Both the position numbers and the translations under genes were made by a program. A DNA stretch of 64,000 nucleotides, taken from Trichobilharzia regenti (Eukaryota; Platyhelminthes; Trematoda; Strigeidida; Schistosomatidae). Of the stretch, positions 1-13,800 are shown piece by piece; within the stretch, counting starts at the first letter, position 1, and every line of letters begins with the position of its first letter. Under the pieces are notes generated by a model. The model was not told where the DNA came from and searched no databases. It saw only the letters and a program-made list of their open reading frames with translations. The DNA is taken from assembly GCA_944472135.2 (NCBI GenBank), contig OX235268.1, positions 12,902,589 through 12,966,588 on the forward strand, written 5' to 3'.

Positions 1-3000
1 CTCGATGAAAAAATTCTATTTTTATATGATCGTTATTTAATACATTCCGAGCATACATCCTAACTCAAAGCGATATATATGTGAAGTGATAGAAGGAATT
101 ACATCATGTAAAGAACTTATAAACTTTCACCAGTACGAATAAGTCAGAAGTGAAGTTTTAATAAACAAGAAGTTGACAGTGAAGAAGAGTTTGTCAGTCA
201 GATGACTAAATGCGGTATCTCATGTTTAGCTCTTGACTGGATTTCTTATCTGCTGGAGATGCTGATACGCGAGGTAGCTGACTGAAATGAATTCGTCAGA
301 AATTTAGAAAGTCGGTTTTGAAGAATTTCCGCCCCACTGCGATCTATGGACTTAAGGTTCATTAGAACAGTTTTCTTAGTAGCAGTCGGAACTTCAGTTA
401 AGGAGGTATTTCTTTCGAGATGGATACTTGCTCTCCAGTTAGCTTTCTCCTAGTGATTTCAATTCACAGTCTATCGTATCTCCCGAACAGATTTTCCGAA
501 TCCTTCAGCATAATGTACGTGCTAAACTTTACTATTCGATCAGTGTGAAGTAGCAGTCGAAGTTCTAATATCGCGATGCCTAGCATAATAATTTGTCTTT
601 TGATTGAATTAGTCATTAGGAAAATATTATCAACGGGATGATTTGCATTGTTCCACATCACATTCATAATCACATCGAAACTACTATGGCGAATATATTT
701 TATTCTAGACGTCATTCAGCTACCGTTAAGGTTAGCATTTTGTTCTTCTTATGTTCCTATTACAGTACGGCCTCTCAACAACGCTATGTTTATCTCTTCA
801 AATATACAATATTCCATTTAATATTTAACAATCTCCTCCAAATTATCTTGAATACAAACTTCAGAGAAGCAATCACATGCTGTTTGTTGACTGTGGACCA
901 TTAAACACATTTTGTGCTTATGGTTGAAGATCATATAATGTGAGAATCTCACTGATACCTCAGAATGCAAAATGAATAGCCCTTGATTCAAAGATTCTAT
1001 TTTTAGTATGCTCAAGTAATTTGTCGTCTTGAGTTCAATCTGATATGTCATGAGAATAATCATTGGTGATTCATGTTATTTGATAGGAATTCAATTTACT
1101 TATTCGCTTTCAGTGTTTCATTAGGAAACAATTAGGCGCTGTATGCTTTTGAATCAGTTTGAATCTGCATCATTCCCTTGCATTTAAATCTTAGTGCGAA
1201 ATTATCATTCAGCTCATACTAGACAAAAAACGCATTGCTTAGTTAATTTTTTTCATTTAGTGGATTTTCGTGAGTTAGAATTTTGAAATACGAAGAAAGC
1301 CGGAATCCAGCGAAAACTACACAAAACTATGAATTACCTATGATAATAAGGACGGGAATTTGTGAAATGCTTGACGCTGATGGTGTAGCCCATGGAATTT
1401 GATCTGTTGCTTGACTAACTGATTAGTTTTGCATACATCAACATTTACTTTATTTGCATACTCACTGAAATAAGTAGGAATATTCAAGAAAACTTCGATG
1501 GAAACTGAAGTTTACCCCATCCTTCCCTGAATCAATTATTCAATTTTATTTCCTCTTTTACAACGTCAATAAACTGATAAATGCATAGCTTATGCTTAAT
1601 TCTCGGTTATGAATTGTCACACTGGTGAGGCTTCAGGTGACTTCCGACACCTAACATATGTTTTTCCGTGTCACCAATGCTACAGTCACTTAATAACATG
1701 AAACATACAAGAAACCCTTTAGTAACGGATCACAGAGTACTGACTTCTTGCTCTCAGCTTTACAATTCAGTATACTAAAGACTTTGATTTTTTATCAGAC
1801 GTGATTTAGATGCAATGCCATCAGATGATGCATGCAATCGTGTCGATGTAAGAGCTGGCGCATATTCTACTTTGTACTGAAGATAAGCAGTGTATCAGGT
1901 TTCCTTTTCTTAATGCATATATCTAAGTATGAAATTTACTGTATTGATCATCCCGTAATATTTTCCTGTAAAATGAACTGTGAGGAGGTGCGTCAGAGAA
2001 GAAGGATGTCTTCTACATCTCATATCCTGCGTTACCAAACCGTTAACTCAATCAGATTTGAGGTATTCGTAGGGTCCATTTCTCATGCTGACCATTCTGC
2101 GTCTCTCCGTAGCCATAAAAGATTTCTTATTCGATGATTTTAAAGATATCCTGACACACTTAATATCTCCAGCTTTCCTTGATATCTGTACTTTTCATGG
2201 ATAGTCCCTATTCAAAAATAATGAGAAGCAAACAATAATTTCAACGAAAAGTCTCTTTTTAGAGGATTCATTCACTTAGCTTTACAATCGCATTCATACA
2301 TAATTGTTTTGTAGGTGTATTTACAATGGGATACGCGTCAAATGACGATTGAACTGTTCCGAAAGGGTTGTTACCCCATATAACATTGTACATTTTTGGA
2401 TCACTTAATTAATGCCGTACTTTCCTTTGTACCCATGTGCATTCTAATCACAAGTCACTCAATAAACCATTCATCTTAATACGTAACTCTATTAGGCTTG
2501 TTCAAATTTTTTTTCTGTGCTTATTAGCATCAGTAACTTTTTTCGATAACACAGCCGCAACGCTCTTGCCAGTATTCACCCTCCCTACTTACAGTTTGAT
2601 CATTCATTACGTATTTGAAATGTCCTGATAGAAATGACTCATATTATTTTATTCTTATCAGAAATATCTTATTTCCACATATACAAAAATAAGTAAATAT
2701 AAATGCGATTGTAGGGAGTAAGTGAATCATTTCGCCAAAAGAGACTCTTTGTTGATCTGCACTGTTACAGATTCTGTGTGTACAGCGTCAGTTGCGGTTA
2801 ACTTCTGGCTTCTGTGAAATGCTTTCAAGTTCGCCTCAAAACCTCTTCCATTCGATAATAATGCAAAACTCATTGAGTCCTCTTCTTGATTCGTTGTTCA
2901 GCAGGCTCCATCTCAAATCTCTTGTGTTTGAGATGACGTCTACTGTTCTCAAACATTGCGAACAGGTGCCTATCAATACAAGATGACTTCTTATGTCATC

Positions 3001-4702
3001 AACCTGCATTAAGGCTTCATATTGTCTATCAGGAATTGTTGACATCGTTCAAGGTTTAATCCAAGACGTTTCACAGTTGTCCGGAGTAGTCATTTTTTTA
3101 TGCATCAATGTTATTTGTAGTACCGCGATGTTATACGTGTTGCACCTGTGTCTTTATATCATTGGTGGCTGCTTTTTACTGAGTAAGTTATTGACTTCGC
3201 GCCTAACACTCATCTGGTTCCAGGCTTTATGTCATATCACTTAGAAACTGATGAAGCTATTGATGAAAATATTCCGTATACATTATTTTATTGAAAATGC
3301 AACTTAGTGAAGTAATACCATTCACTGAGTGAAATCTGGAATAATGGTCACGTTGGATAATATTATCAGTGAACATGATCGGATTGCATTACGCTAATCT
3401 ATAAGTTCAACAATACAATTTGTAGACACGGATTTACCAAAAAATTTCTAATGCATTATGTGAACCAAATGATGTGGCTACTAATTCATTTAAATAATTA
3501 TGACGAACAGTTAGCTCATATTTCGAATGGTTCTCAGTGTAATATTTTTTTATTCAGTGGATAGACGTGAGTAGCAGCTCATAACTAATTCTGTTATTTC
3601 TTCGCCTATGTGATACATTGATCCAGTTTATTTACTATTAAATAACTAACAGTAACTTATAGTTTTAAGTGGCGTATAAAAGACTGAAAAATAAATGAAG
3701 TCAGTGGACTGTAAATAAATATTTTTTTCATTTCTAAATGCGAGATCAAGTGTGCTTTCAATAGTACAATGCAAATGTTGAGGAATCGATGAATGTTAGG
3801 TTTCTCTAGATTAACTAAGATTTTCTCAAGCCTAACGTACGTGGAAATTATCTGTTTTGAATAATGTTTTCAATATACCATGCACTGGCAATTACATATG
3901 ACTAAGCCTAACTAGCTAACAAAATTATCTGCAATAAGGTATGGGGAAGAAGAAAGCAGATGATGTATGAAAGCAACAAGAAAATCGATTTCATAAACAA
4001 TGAATTACAACTCAGACAAAGATTATCCAAGCCTTTGCGTCAATAGGTTAAATAGGTGATAAGTTTCAAACTGGGTAACATGAATATGAATCTGTTTTGT
4101 TTCACAATAGCTGTGAGTATAACGCATTTTCATATAATATTTCCGCATATAATCAAGTCAGCAGATGAGCGGTCTTCGATAATCGCTATCAAGAATGTGA
4201 GAAAACATTTTGTGAGCTACGAGTTATTTGCACAAAATACCACATTCCAGTTAAGTCTAGTGAGTTGTTTAGGTTCATAACAAATTTATATAATTCACAC
4301 GTATTTAGAGGATAACTGAACATTGCTGATTCCCAAAAGTTTGATATAAAACAAGGGAATCGGTACATATATGAAGCTGAAACTCAAATCGACTTATCGT
4401 CAAGTCATGTGACCAAATAAGCCTAAACTCGACATGAAGACAAGGGGACAAAAACTTTATTCAAAATTCCATTAATCAAAATACTGAACGATTTGACAAC
4501 CCATTTTGTAGGTTGATGGCTATATCTTTTCAATAAGACTAAAACCATTTTCAGGATAACAAATGGTATTTGGAGAAGTCATATTCGATTGAAGCAACCA
4601 CTAATAACTAGGATAGATTTTACGGTTACGTAGTGCTTTAAAAAATCCGCTGGTTCCAGTGATGCTATTCTAGCCGACAGTCACTACAATTTGATCTAGT
4701 AT
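1..4702. other. AT-rich stretch without recognisable genes
   Basis: Only short open frames of under about 100 codons occur here, on both strands, with no domain motif, no repeated codon-level similarity elsewhere in the window and no convincing exon structure. I see no RNA gene. The sequence looks like intron or intergenic DNA; I cannot exclude short exons. Confidence 0.5.
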
Positions 4703-5025
4703 TGTAACAACAGAAGACAAGGGCGAAGCAACAGATCGTTTTATTATGAAAATCAACACGTATTTATACATATTTCACACACATTATTATAGACAAGCGC
4801 AGTCATCTGATTGGTTGTTTATCAGAAGTTAGGCAGACAAACGCAGGCTTCTGATTGGTTGTTTCGGGATTCCTTGACAAATAGAGTTCTCTATCTGGGA
4901 ATCATATTTTGCCACGTTAACTTTGCTGTGATTGGTTGTTGGCTCAGCCTTGTTCATATTTTCTCACGGCCCATATTAACGTAGCTTAGTGTCAACCAAT
5001 CGGCTAGCAGCCTGCTCTAACCACA
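4703..5025. mobile_element. Probable solo LTR, about 323 bp, with 4-bp target duplication
   Basis: The block starts TGTAACAACAG and ends CTAACCACA, so it has TGT...ACA termini. It is flanked on both sides by GTAT (4699-4702 and 5026-5029), which fits a 4-bp target-site duplication. No gag or pol lies beside it, so a solo LTR left by LTR-LTR recombination is the simplest reading. Inside are three forward ATTGGTTG motifs, inverted CCAAT boxes, at about 4811, 4853 and 4931, and one CCAAT in the other sense near 4996, which is promoter-like. Length and 4-bp duplication are similar to the CsRn1/Boudicca group of fluke Ty3/Gypsy elements, but I cannot confirm the family. It is unrelated in sequence to the LTRs at 52 and 57 kb. 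Confidence 0.55.
4811..4870 (+). repeat. Short tandem duplication carrying CCAAT-box motifs
   Basis: TCTGATTGGTTGTTT appears twice about 42 bp apart inside the putative solo LTR, each time followed by diverged sequence. A third ATTGGTTGTT follows near 4931. Repeated CCAAT boxes are common in U3 promoter regions; promoter function here is inference. Confidence 0.45.
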
Positions 5026-5029
5026 GTAT

Positions 5030-6179
5030 GTGTACCTTGTCCTTGTTTGCAATTAGACACGAACTTCCTCGTATTTCAAATGAAACAATTTATTTAAACG
5101 TTAAGTCTCTTTGTAGGAAATTGCGATTCACTGCTGAACTACGAAGTTAGGTTTCTCCTAATATATGAGTTGAAAGAAATGGGTAGATTCATTCACGATA
5201 TTAGCGTAAGTAAACTCATTAAGGGTGAAAAACATCACTTTCGGGTATGGAAGGGAGTCAATGATCAGATTAAAAAATTGACCATTAGTTTCATTATGCT
5301 TCTTTTCGTACAGAACAATGGACAATCATTTTCATCTCAAAGCCACTTTTGATTCGACAAAGTGGTTACAATTAATTTCAGTCACATAATTCACATCGTA
5401 AAATATGCCTATAAATTAATGAGTAAAGACACACTTTCTAAATTGAAAGTCAGTTATGTAAATGTGTTGAACTCCTTTTTTATGCAGCTGCCTTTCATTT
5501 AGTACTTATCATCCAAAATATGATTAGAAAATGCAAGAAGCAAAAAGTACTGTTTATGTTCACCTCTGTGCGCATATTCTCATTCACGCGGTTGCGTGGA
5601 GCTGACGATTAGGGTTAAGCATAAAGTGACTAAGTTTTCAATATGTGAATACCTTCTGTACTCTGGTTATTCATCCTGCGTGATTTATCCTCTACATCAC
5701 TAAATCCAACTATTTCAAATTCTTACTTTTTCTCTGCCTATGCATACCCAAAGCTCTAGCTATACACAGAGCGAAACCCAAGTTGTGTTCAAAAACATTT
5801 TAAAACCTCTTTCTTTATCCTCATCATAATTATGCTTTTTTATTTTATTCGCTCTTATCACTTGTTTTCATTTCACTTCACCTCAACTTCTCTGTGTTTA
5901 TTGTTTGTTATGATCGGTGTACAATTAGCCAACTATTTTCAAAGAAACCTAATAATAGTTCACTTTTTTTTGAATCTTTTAAAGTTTTATTATTTATCCA
6001 TGTTCAACTTCACTCTCCTAATATGTAATTTTAATTAAATTGAATCTTATCATATGTATATTGACTGAGTAATTTCTAAGGCCACTTATTGCATTTTGTG
6101 TAATATCACTGCTACTAGTGAGCTGGAAAATGAAGTCGTTGGAAAGAAATAATTCTTCACCGAATATAATTCAGAATTA
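5030..6179. other. No gene recognised
   Basis: This stretch is AT-rich with short open frames only. Nothing on either strand resembles a known domain, and there is no clear repeat relation to other parts of the window. Confidence 0.45.
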
Positions 6180-6830
6180 TCACTGAATCAAGAATTGATA
6201 CCTTGTTTTCATCCCTTTATTTCTTTTATTTCACTAATGCTGTAAATTTGTCATCTTGAAACTTTCTTCGTTAATGCAGAATTTGGAAGTATGTCTGTAA
6301 TTTGAAATTCGGTGCAGTACACAATATATTAGTTGACACGAATAAGTAGCAAATAACTAAAGCAAAATTTGGTGTGTTACGTAAACAATCTGCAACTTTA
6401 CCTAGCACATATTATGTAAGATATTTGCAACAGATAGTCATTACATTTCTTTCAAAAATATTAGAGGCAGAAAATTACGTATCTGTGATAACTTTTCAGT
6501 CGCACATCAAACTATTTTTTAAATCAGCTTGTACTTCTAGAATCAGTTTTACATACAAACAATACTTCGGTTACTTCATTTATTCATACATTTCAGAACA
6601 CAACAATACACAGAATACTTTTATGCAATCTGTTTCTCAGAGGAGATTTAATGGTTCTTTAATGGAAGGGCATTCACGATACAAACACTATTTAGCAAAT
6701 TATAAAATTAGACAAGATTCTCAATCTTTGCTTCCGAAGTTACTTACATTTGCCTGTAAACTTATCATGCTAGACTGGAATTTCAAGTGTCCCTCCACAT
6801 ATGCACTTTTCATTTTCTGCAGAACAATAT
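6180..6830. repeat. Unclassified dispersed repeat, copy 1
   Basis: About 650 bp can be aligned by eye with 7230-7810, and its second half with 10570-10790. Shared landmarks are a GCACATCAAA...AAATCAGCTTGTA block near 6503, a TTTATTCA-CA-TTTCAG block near 6577, and a TTTAATGGTTCTTT block near 6646. A 152-codon open frame (6374-6832) overlaps it. That frame is not kept open in copy 2 and has no recognisable domain, so I do not call it a gene. Confidence 0.5.
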
Positions 6831-7229
6831 GATGTCATTCTGATAGGTGATGCCCAGCATTTGAAGATATTTTGTGTACTTACTCCTAGTTTGCACCCAT
6901 ATGCGCTCCAAATGAAACTACTTCTCCTGTGTTACAGTGTCATGATAGATACTTGAGATTCAAGCCTTAACTGACAACACAAATAATTCGAATGTTTATT
7001 TCTTTCAAAAAATATGTCTGACAGAAACGGAGAGGCGCTTTTGCCATCCTATTATTGGTGAACATGTCAGGGATGTCATATACACCCTTCAGTTTACGAA
7101 AAGGAAATGTTCATGATTGGAGTGAAATGAAAAAGGAATCAGAGTGGGTGATTCACCAATAGGTAGGTAACCTGTGTATAATAATAGTTACAATATACCA
7201 GACAATCCATTTTATTCTTAAAGACAGAT

Positions 7230-7810
7230 TCTATCCCACATTCCGGTCACAATTCATTTAAGTTATGTTATTCACGGTTTACACCGAACATGAAATTTTT
7301 ATTTTGTGTTTATCTCTCGATCTATTTCATTTCACTAATATTCTTATCTTCTCAACTTGGAACTTGCTTCCCTAATCCAGAAGGCTTTGGTATGTTTATG
7401 TCCTGAAATTCTTTATAGCACGGTATTTATTGTTTTTTGCGTATTAGAAACAAATATTAAAGTAGTAAAGTGGTTGGCGTAGATTATTCAGAACGTAAAC
7501 TGGCACAGTGCGTGCGGAAAGTAGTAATCATATTCATTTATAATGATGACGAGGACCGATCCTGACATATCTCTGACAATTTTCTTTTGCACATCAAATA
7601 TTTTCTTAAATCAGCTTGTATTTATCGAAAACGTTTAACATATAATGAACATCACAGTGACTCTATTTATTCACACGTTTCAGCATAACATAATGACCTG
7701 GATATACTCAGGAAAACTATTTTTCAAAAAAACATACTGGTCTTTGAGCAGAAGATAATTTAAAACAAAACTACCTTCTGGTAGACGATAAACTCGGAGA
7801 ATATTGTCAT
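7230..7810. repeat. Unclassified dispersed repeat, copy 2
   Basis: Aligned blocks are TTTGCACATCAAATATTTTC then AAATCAGCTTGTA near 7590-7620, and TTTATTCACACGTTTCAG near 7665. They lie about 1,088 bp after the matching blocks of copy 1, so the two copies are arranged like a loose tandem duplication. No domain or terminal structure was found. Confidence 0.5.
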
Positions 7811-9940
7811 TGTTTTTTCTGAAGAAATTTGCACCTTCTCTCTAATAACTTTAATGGTGAATGTGTTTGCTGCTTTTACTCATATCTCTTTATTTTAAAA
7901 ATAAGTATGCTTCCCTTTGGATCCTTTTTATGTAGATTAGTCTTTGTTAAAAATAATCCTGGATTTGTCATTTTATGGAGGCTCAGAATTTATCATTCTA
8001 ATAAATGTCACCTTTGGAAAAACCTAATAGCATACAGCAAAAATTAATATTCATGTATGAAGTTACAAAACTGAAGATAACGTGGCCCAGTTATTTCGTC
8101 TGCAACAACACCGTTTTCTATATTCTCTGAATAAAATATCAGCTTTCGAGACAAGGAAAAACAACCTTATCTCTATTTTGCAGAATGTGTTTTATTCAGT
8201 AAACTAAATGTCATTTCAACAGTTTTCATGCTCATAATCACTCTGCTAAGTATTAACTCAAAAATATCCGTTGACAGGTGTATATTCTCACTGTCAAACA
8301 ATCTTTTACCGGTGAAGAATAAATCATCGGACAAATTATTTAAAACCATTGACGTATGCACTTAATTCTACCGGTAGGTTCCATGAGTGAGTAGAAGTGA
8401 ACAGTGAATTATACTGTCTGAGTCCTTTAACAATAAACTAACCGCTTATTTTTAATAAAAGTAATCCTTAGCATAGTACACAAGATGATTACGTATTCTC
8501 AATAAGTTGTGCTTATACATTAAGGTTTTCACTGTTTAACGTGAAATTTATAGTTTTTTTAAGTGAAGAAGGAGGCGAACACAATGAAAACGTTACTGAA
8601 TATGAGGTTTCTCTTCTTTCATTGAAATTAACAAAGTAGAACGCAGATATCTCAAATCTACAGATGTATATGTATTTCTTTCTCAATAAGCCATTTACAG
8701 GATACTGACTAATTCAGTTTCAGAATAGTTTTCAAAGAAATACTAGAATACATTTAAACATATCACTCTTTCGTGCTGTGCAGATAAGCGTTGAAATGAA
8801 ACTTAGACGGGAATTTCAGGATACAGACAAGTAATCAATATCTAACTCATCCATTCTTACTCTCAATCCGAATATCTTTGCCTTACTCACTTCAAGATTT
8901 CTTGCCGATTTCCGTATGATTAATTGAAAACGTTTATAGGCATGTCTGGGTGCTTTAATCCCCTTAAGTATTAGCCGGTAAAAATCAAAAGAAGCATTGC
9001 CCTCATTCATCTGCTCGGAGGTGTTAGAAGTACAGGAAACGCCTACTTATTTAGCTATAAGCAAGTTCGTATTTCGTTAAATTCACAAAGATACGAGATA
9101 ATCCACTGTCGTTTACCACATATGTTCATCGAAGAAAATTCACCCAAATTATAGTTCATGCTCAGATGATAGAGAAAACTGCAGTGATTGTCCGGCGTGT
9201 TTATTTTTTCAATAAATAGTTTGAGGCAATTTATTTCCGGTGTGCCATTGTAAATAGGTGGATTTCTGGTGGTTTGAATTGATTTGGTTTCTTGAGCTGC
9301 AGTGCGAATAAGAAATTTAGGACTGCAGAATGAGCAAAATCGCTACTCAGTGGTTGATTTGCTTCGATCTATTTAGAAAGCAGCATGTTTCAAAATAAGG
9401 CGTTTTCATCAATTCATATCAATCTGTATGTGGCAAATATTAGCCAGAGATATGAATTTAAGGCTGAACTTTTAGAAACTATAAGTTTAACATTATACGA
9501 TCGTGAAGATAATGTTAAACACTCACGAACAAGGTATGCAGATACCATTTCATTCACAAATATGAGCTCACATATGAAGTGAGACGCTTACATTTAGTTT
9601 ATGTTCCTTTCTAAACTGTGCTTCACTTTTCCACCTACGTGATAACACACAACAATTATTTGAAATGGATAGCGATGTATTCACCAAATGATATCTTTTA
9701 ATTTTGAATTACATTCAGTCGTCAGAAAACACGCGTTTCTAAGGTGTACTAATTAATAATGATTGTGTTCATCGTAGTACATGTCAATAACTGAGATATG
9801 CTATCCTCAGATTCTCCATAAAATTTTTTTTGTCGTTTCAAGAGAAAATGTGTCAATGCTTGGACTTACTTACTTAAACCATGCAACTCTTTCTGCATGG
9901 ACAAAAATCAAGATCTTATATCGAAACATGTATAAACAAA

Positions 9941-9980
9941 TGTATATATGTATATATATACATGTATATACATTATATGT
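9941..9980. repeat. TA-rich microsatellite
   Basis: An interrupted (TA)n/TGTATA run is visible, with TATATATATACATGTATATA at its core. It is a simple repeat with no gene context. Confidence 0.8.
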
Positions 9981-10569
9981 TTACACAAATATATGCAGTA
10001 TTGACTACAAATGAAACAAGGATTAAAACAATAAATGTGTGTTTGATTACATGAACATACGTAAGTTTGAATATTTTTGGTTATATTTTAAACAGCACAT
10101 TTCAAGCTGTGAAAAATTTCCAATTACTTCTTTAAATCCAGCTGAGGATAGTGAGTTTTAGATATTATCACTGAAAATATTTCAACAAGTATTGAAAGTT
10201 GTCCATTCAACAATCTTTTTAGAAGTAGCATGGATATATATGAAAAGCCTGAAAAGCAGTAAAACTCACTGATAGGAAATGGTGTTCCATTTAAATTAGA
10301 CGGCGAATTATATCATACCGTTCAGTATGCCTGACAAGAAGAAAGCTCAACTACTAAAAGAATAAATGACTCGAAGCGAGTGAAGTCATTTATTATTCTC
10401 CAAAACATGTATACAGGTGTACAATGAATATCATTTATTCAAGTTTTTCAGAATTTGAAATTTTTAAATTGGCTGTTATCACATTTAGCATTTTTGTAGC
10501 AATGCCCAACATGATAAGGCTAAGGCTTTTCCCATGATAATAAGCAATATCTGAATAAGACACTTTCGG

Positions 10570-10790
10570 ATGAATCAACCAATTTGAATATATTGAATAC
10601 TCTGGGTGCCTCATTCATCCACACATTCCAGCATAATACATTAACTGGCTTTATATGTCAATTATGACTCAAATGAAGACTTAATAGTTCTTTCATGAGA
10701 GCACATACATTTCACTATTGGTTTCCAGTAAAGAATAAAATTACGCGAATTTCCAATACTTCGTTTCTGAAATCAACTGCATCTCCGCAC
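10570..10790. repeat. Unclassified dispersed repeat, copy 3 (partial)
   Basis: TCATTCATCCACACATTCCAG and ACTTAATAGTTCTTTCATG align with the second half of copy 1, as does a TAAAATTA...CTTCGTTTCTGAA block. The first half of the repeat is missing or too diverged to see. Confidence 0.4.
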
Positions 10791-10879
10791 TTCATGACTA
10801 TGTTGCTTAAAAACTTTCGATGTATTTTAAGATACTGGCTCCCAGTTTATATAAATTGATGATATTTTAGGACTGAGAT

Positions 10880-13800
10880 GAAAGGAGGTGGTTAATAACA
10901 ATATTTCTCTGTATGGTACTGGTCAACTGGATACGACTAAATTCACAGTTAAACAATATATCACAGTACAAGTCTCCATGCAAACACTTTTGATTCCATT
11001 TTTTATGAAAATATTTCAAATATGCGAGACTTTTAATGGTCAAACCGAGAAAGATTTTACTCGTTGTACTCCTCTGAATCTAGGTTTATATATATACATA
11101 AGTTTCCATTCAAAAGGGTCACAACTATCGGTGAATAGTGCCAATATTTCGGCTGATGGACTTGTTGAAGTAGTAAACAAACTCCTCGTCGGTTTCTTTT
11201 CATGTTTAGTAAATAAACCACTAGTCTAGTGAAGCTGCATTTTCGATTATTCATCAGTTAGCCAGTGTCTATGGATTTTGCGATGTTATTCAATTAAGGG
11301 TTTCTGGCCACACTAACTATTAAATAATGTTTGCTGTTGCGAGGGATAAGTAGTTTTGTAAGATGCCTACTGTTTAACATAGTATCTCCTCAGTAAACGA
11401 CATCAACGGAAGTGCCAATGGAAACCGGAATCACTCTCTCCATATTAGAATTACTAAGCATCAGTGAATAATTCAGGTGTCGAATCTACTATATTTTTCA
11501 AAAGGTGAGTATAACTACGACTGGCCTGAAACGATATACTGATCATTATATACAAGAATGTTTCAGTAGAATTTGGCTTATACTCTTGTGCAGAATACTT
11601 GTTTCTCATAACGAGCAATGTTATGCTTCCAGACTGTTTTCGTGCCATGAGGCTATTGTACTGATTACTGTAAACTATACTTCTCAGGACTTTCTGTATG
11701 CGAACTCGTTGAGTGCTTTGTATAATTCGTTGTATTTTGATTCACTTTTCCTTTGTTTTAATCAGTTTTCTTGTTTTGCTTTAACTGAGAAGAACTAAGT
11801 ATGTTAATATTTCGAAATTTCTGTGGCACACAATAAACTGTTTGATATAGATGAATGACGTATAATTCTAAGAAAATGAAGCTCGCGCTAACACTTTTTC
11901 GCACAATACGCGCACCTGTTAAGTTTGTCACGTACAGCATGTGGTAAAAATGCGTCGTCAGAAAAATATTAAACGGTTTTATGACATATGTCTCACATCT
12001 TTTAAGTTTCATATCAAGCGTTCTCTTATTTCTGCTTCTATTTATTGAACTAGACTTTTGACCATGGATAGAGTGTATCTGATTCTAAGTGTATACAGTT
12101 TCAAATTAGTTAAACCTCAAAATCTGTCCATATAACTTCTTTGCAATCATTATTATCAGGTGGAGACACTTATTCAGTGTGCAAACTGAAGAAAGGTTTA
12201 TATCCGACAGTCTCTGTTTGGGCAATTTTGTTTTTAAATGAATTTTCATTCCAGTATATTGTAGCTGGTCTTTTCCAGAACTCATTTGAATAAACAATTT
12301 TTGGGATATATTCAAGTTGACTGTCAAATCACATAAACAATTGTCACTATGAAATTTAGTGATGACCATTGGACAGTTTTATTAAACTGATTGCAGGCAG
12401 ATGCTAAGAAGGTGACTGCTCATAAGTCTTACCATTCATGAATCGAGGAAAGTTAATATAGAAACCTTATTTCTCTCATGAAATATTGAGATAACCCTAA
12501 TTATATTGGCGTATGCGCATATACGCAACCAGCAGCAAGCAGCCATCAACAATGACGGAATTTGAAAGATGAAGAAATAGTTGCATACATCACTTAACAA
12601 AAGAGGCAGCAGCGTCTACACGAAAATAGTAAGGAATGACTATTTAATTCAAGTCAGACGAACGACGTTGCATCGAACAAACTATGAACAAGCAAAACTA
12701 AACGAATACATACTGACAAGACAATAGAATAACATCATACATCAAACTTTCAAATGAAACTCGAATTTGATACGATGAGTGAAGTCTATAGATTTGAAGT
12801 TGCATATACCACATGATACAGAAACCAAACCATACGTGCAAATAAAGAACCGGCTTTAAATGACTGCAGACCACTGATTGCAACGGGGGCCTGGTTCTGA
12901 AGCCCTTTGTTTCCTCGGAATTCAAAAGACGAATAAAAACAATATGCGCATGTAAATTAATGTCATTAATACTAGGTTTATATATTCTAATGGACCTTAT
13001 TAAGTTCGTTTCATAATTTTCTTACCAATGAAAAGTTGTATGCTCCCTGATGTGTAAGCTATTGTTACGTTTTTAAACCTTTTTATGACTTTCATCAACT
13101 GTTCGCATTTTCAAATGTATTTCTTGTCTTCAGAAGGATTTTGTACGTAGAATATTTCTCTGTTATAATGAATAACAGTAACTTCACAAGAAAATGTAAT
13201 GTCGACAGTACAACGTGCATCACTATGGGAAAGATATACTGATATTTGAGCATGAATATAATACGGTACAAATATACTTAAACTGTTAATCCATAGATTA
13301 CTGTCGTCAATAGTTGAGCCATCCAGGACGATGTTTCTCTTCCCATAAGGGCGCAGAAAAGTTTAAAACTGAACAGTATATACACAAGGTTACTGGATAT
13401 TTATTTAATAAATCGTCATCTTGTTAATCAGAGTGAAATATATAAATGACTTCGGAAGAAAACCGTACGCTAACATATTATCAATAATATTAATAACGCT
13501 AATAATAATATTTTTATTTAAAGATAGCATTAGAAATATCAGATTTACAATCTGTACACTTTTCTTAAGTGCATTGTCAAGGAAATTAACCCTGATGTCT
13601 TATCTTTTTCGAAGACGCTCCGAACCGACAATTACTGTGACTGATTCTCGACTTCAATTCCAAAACACTAGTGCTTGTAAGAAGAAAGTTGTATTATTCG
13701 TCAATTAAAATGAGGGTTAGTACATAGTCTGTAAACAAATGTTTTATAATCAATATGCTGTACTTTTATTCGTATTCTTTCGTCTACTTTGAACCTGTAA

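Noticed and set aside
3240..3280. CTGATGA followed by GATGAAAATA, hammerhead-like
   Set aside because: No stem I or stem II pairing and no cleavage triplet in place.
6374..6832. 152-codon open frame, the longest outside recognisable elements
   Set aside because: It lies in a repeat whose second copy does not keep the frame, has no domain or signal, and its composition matches the surrounding AT-rich DNA.
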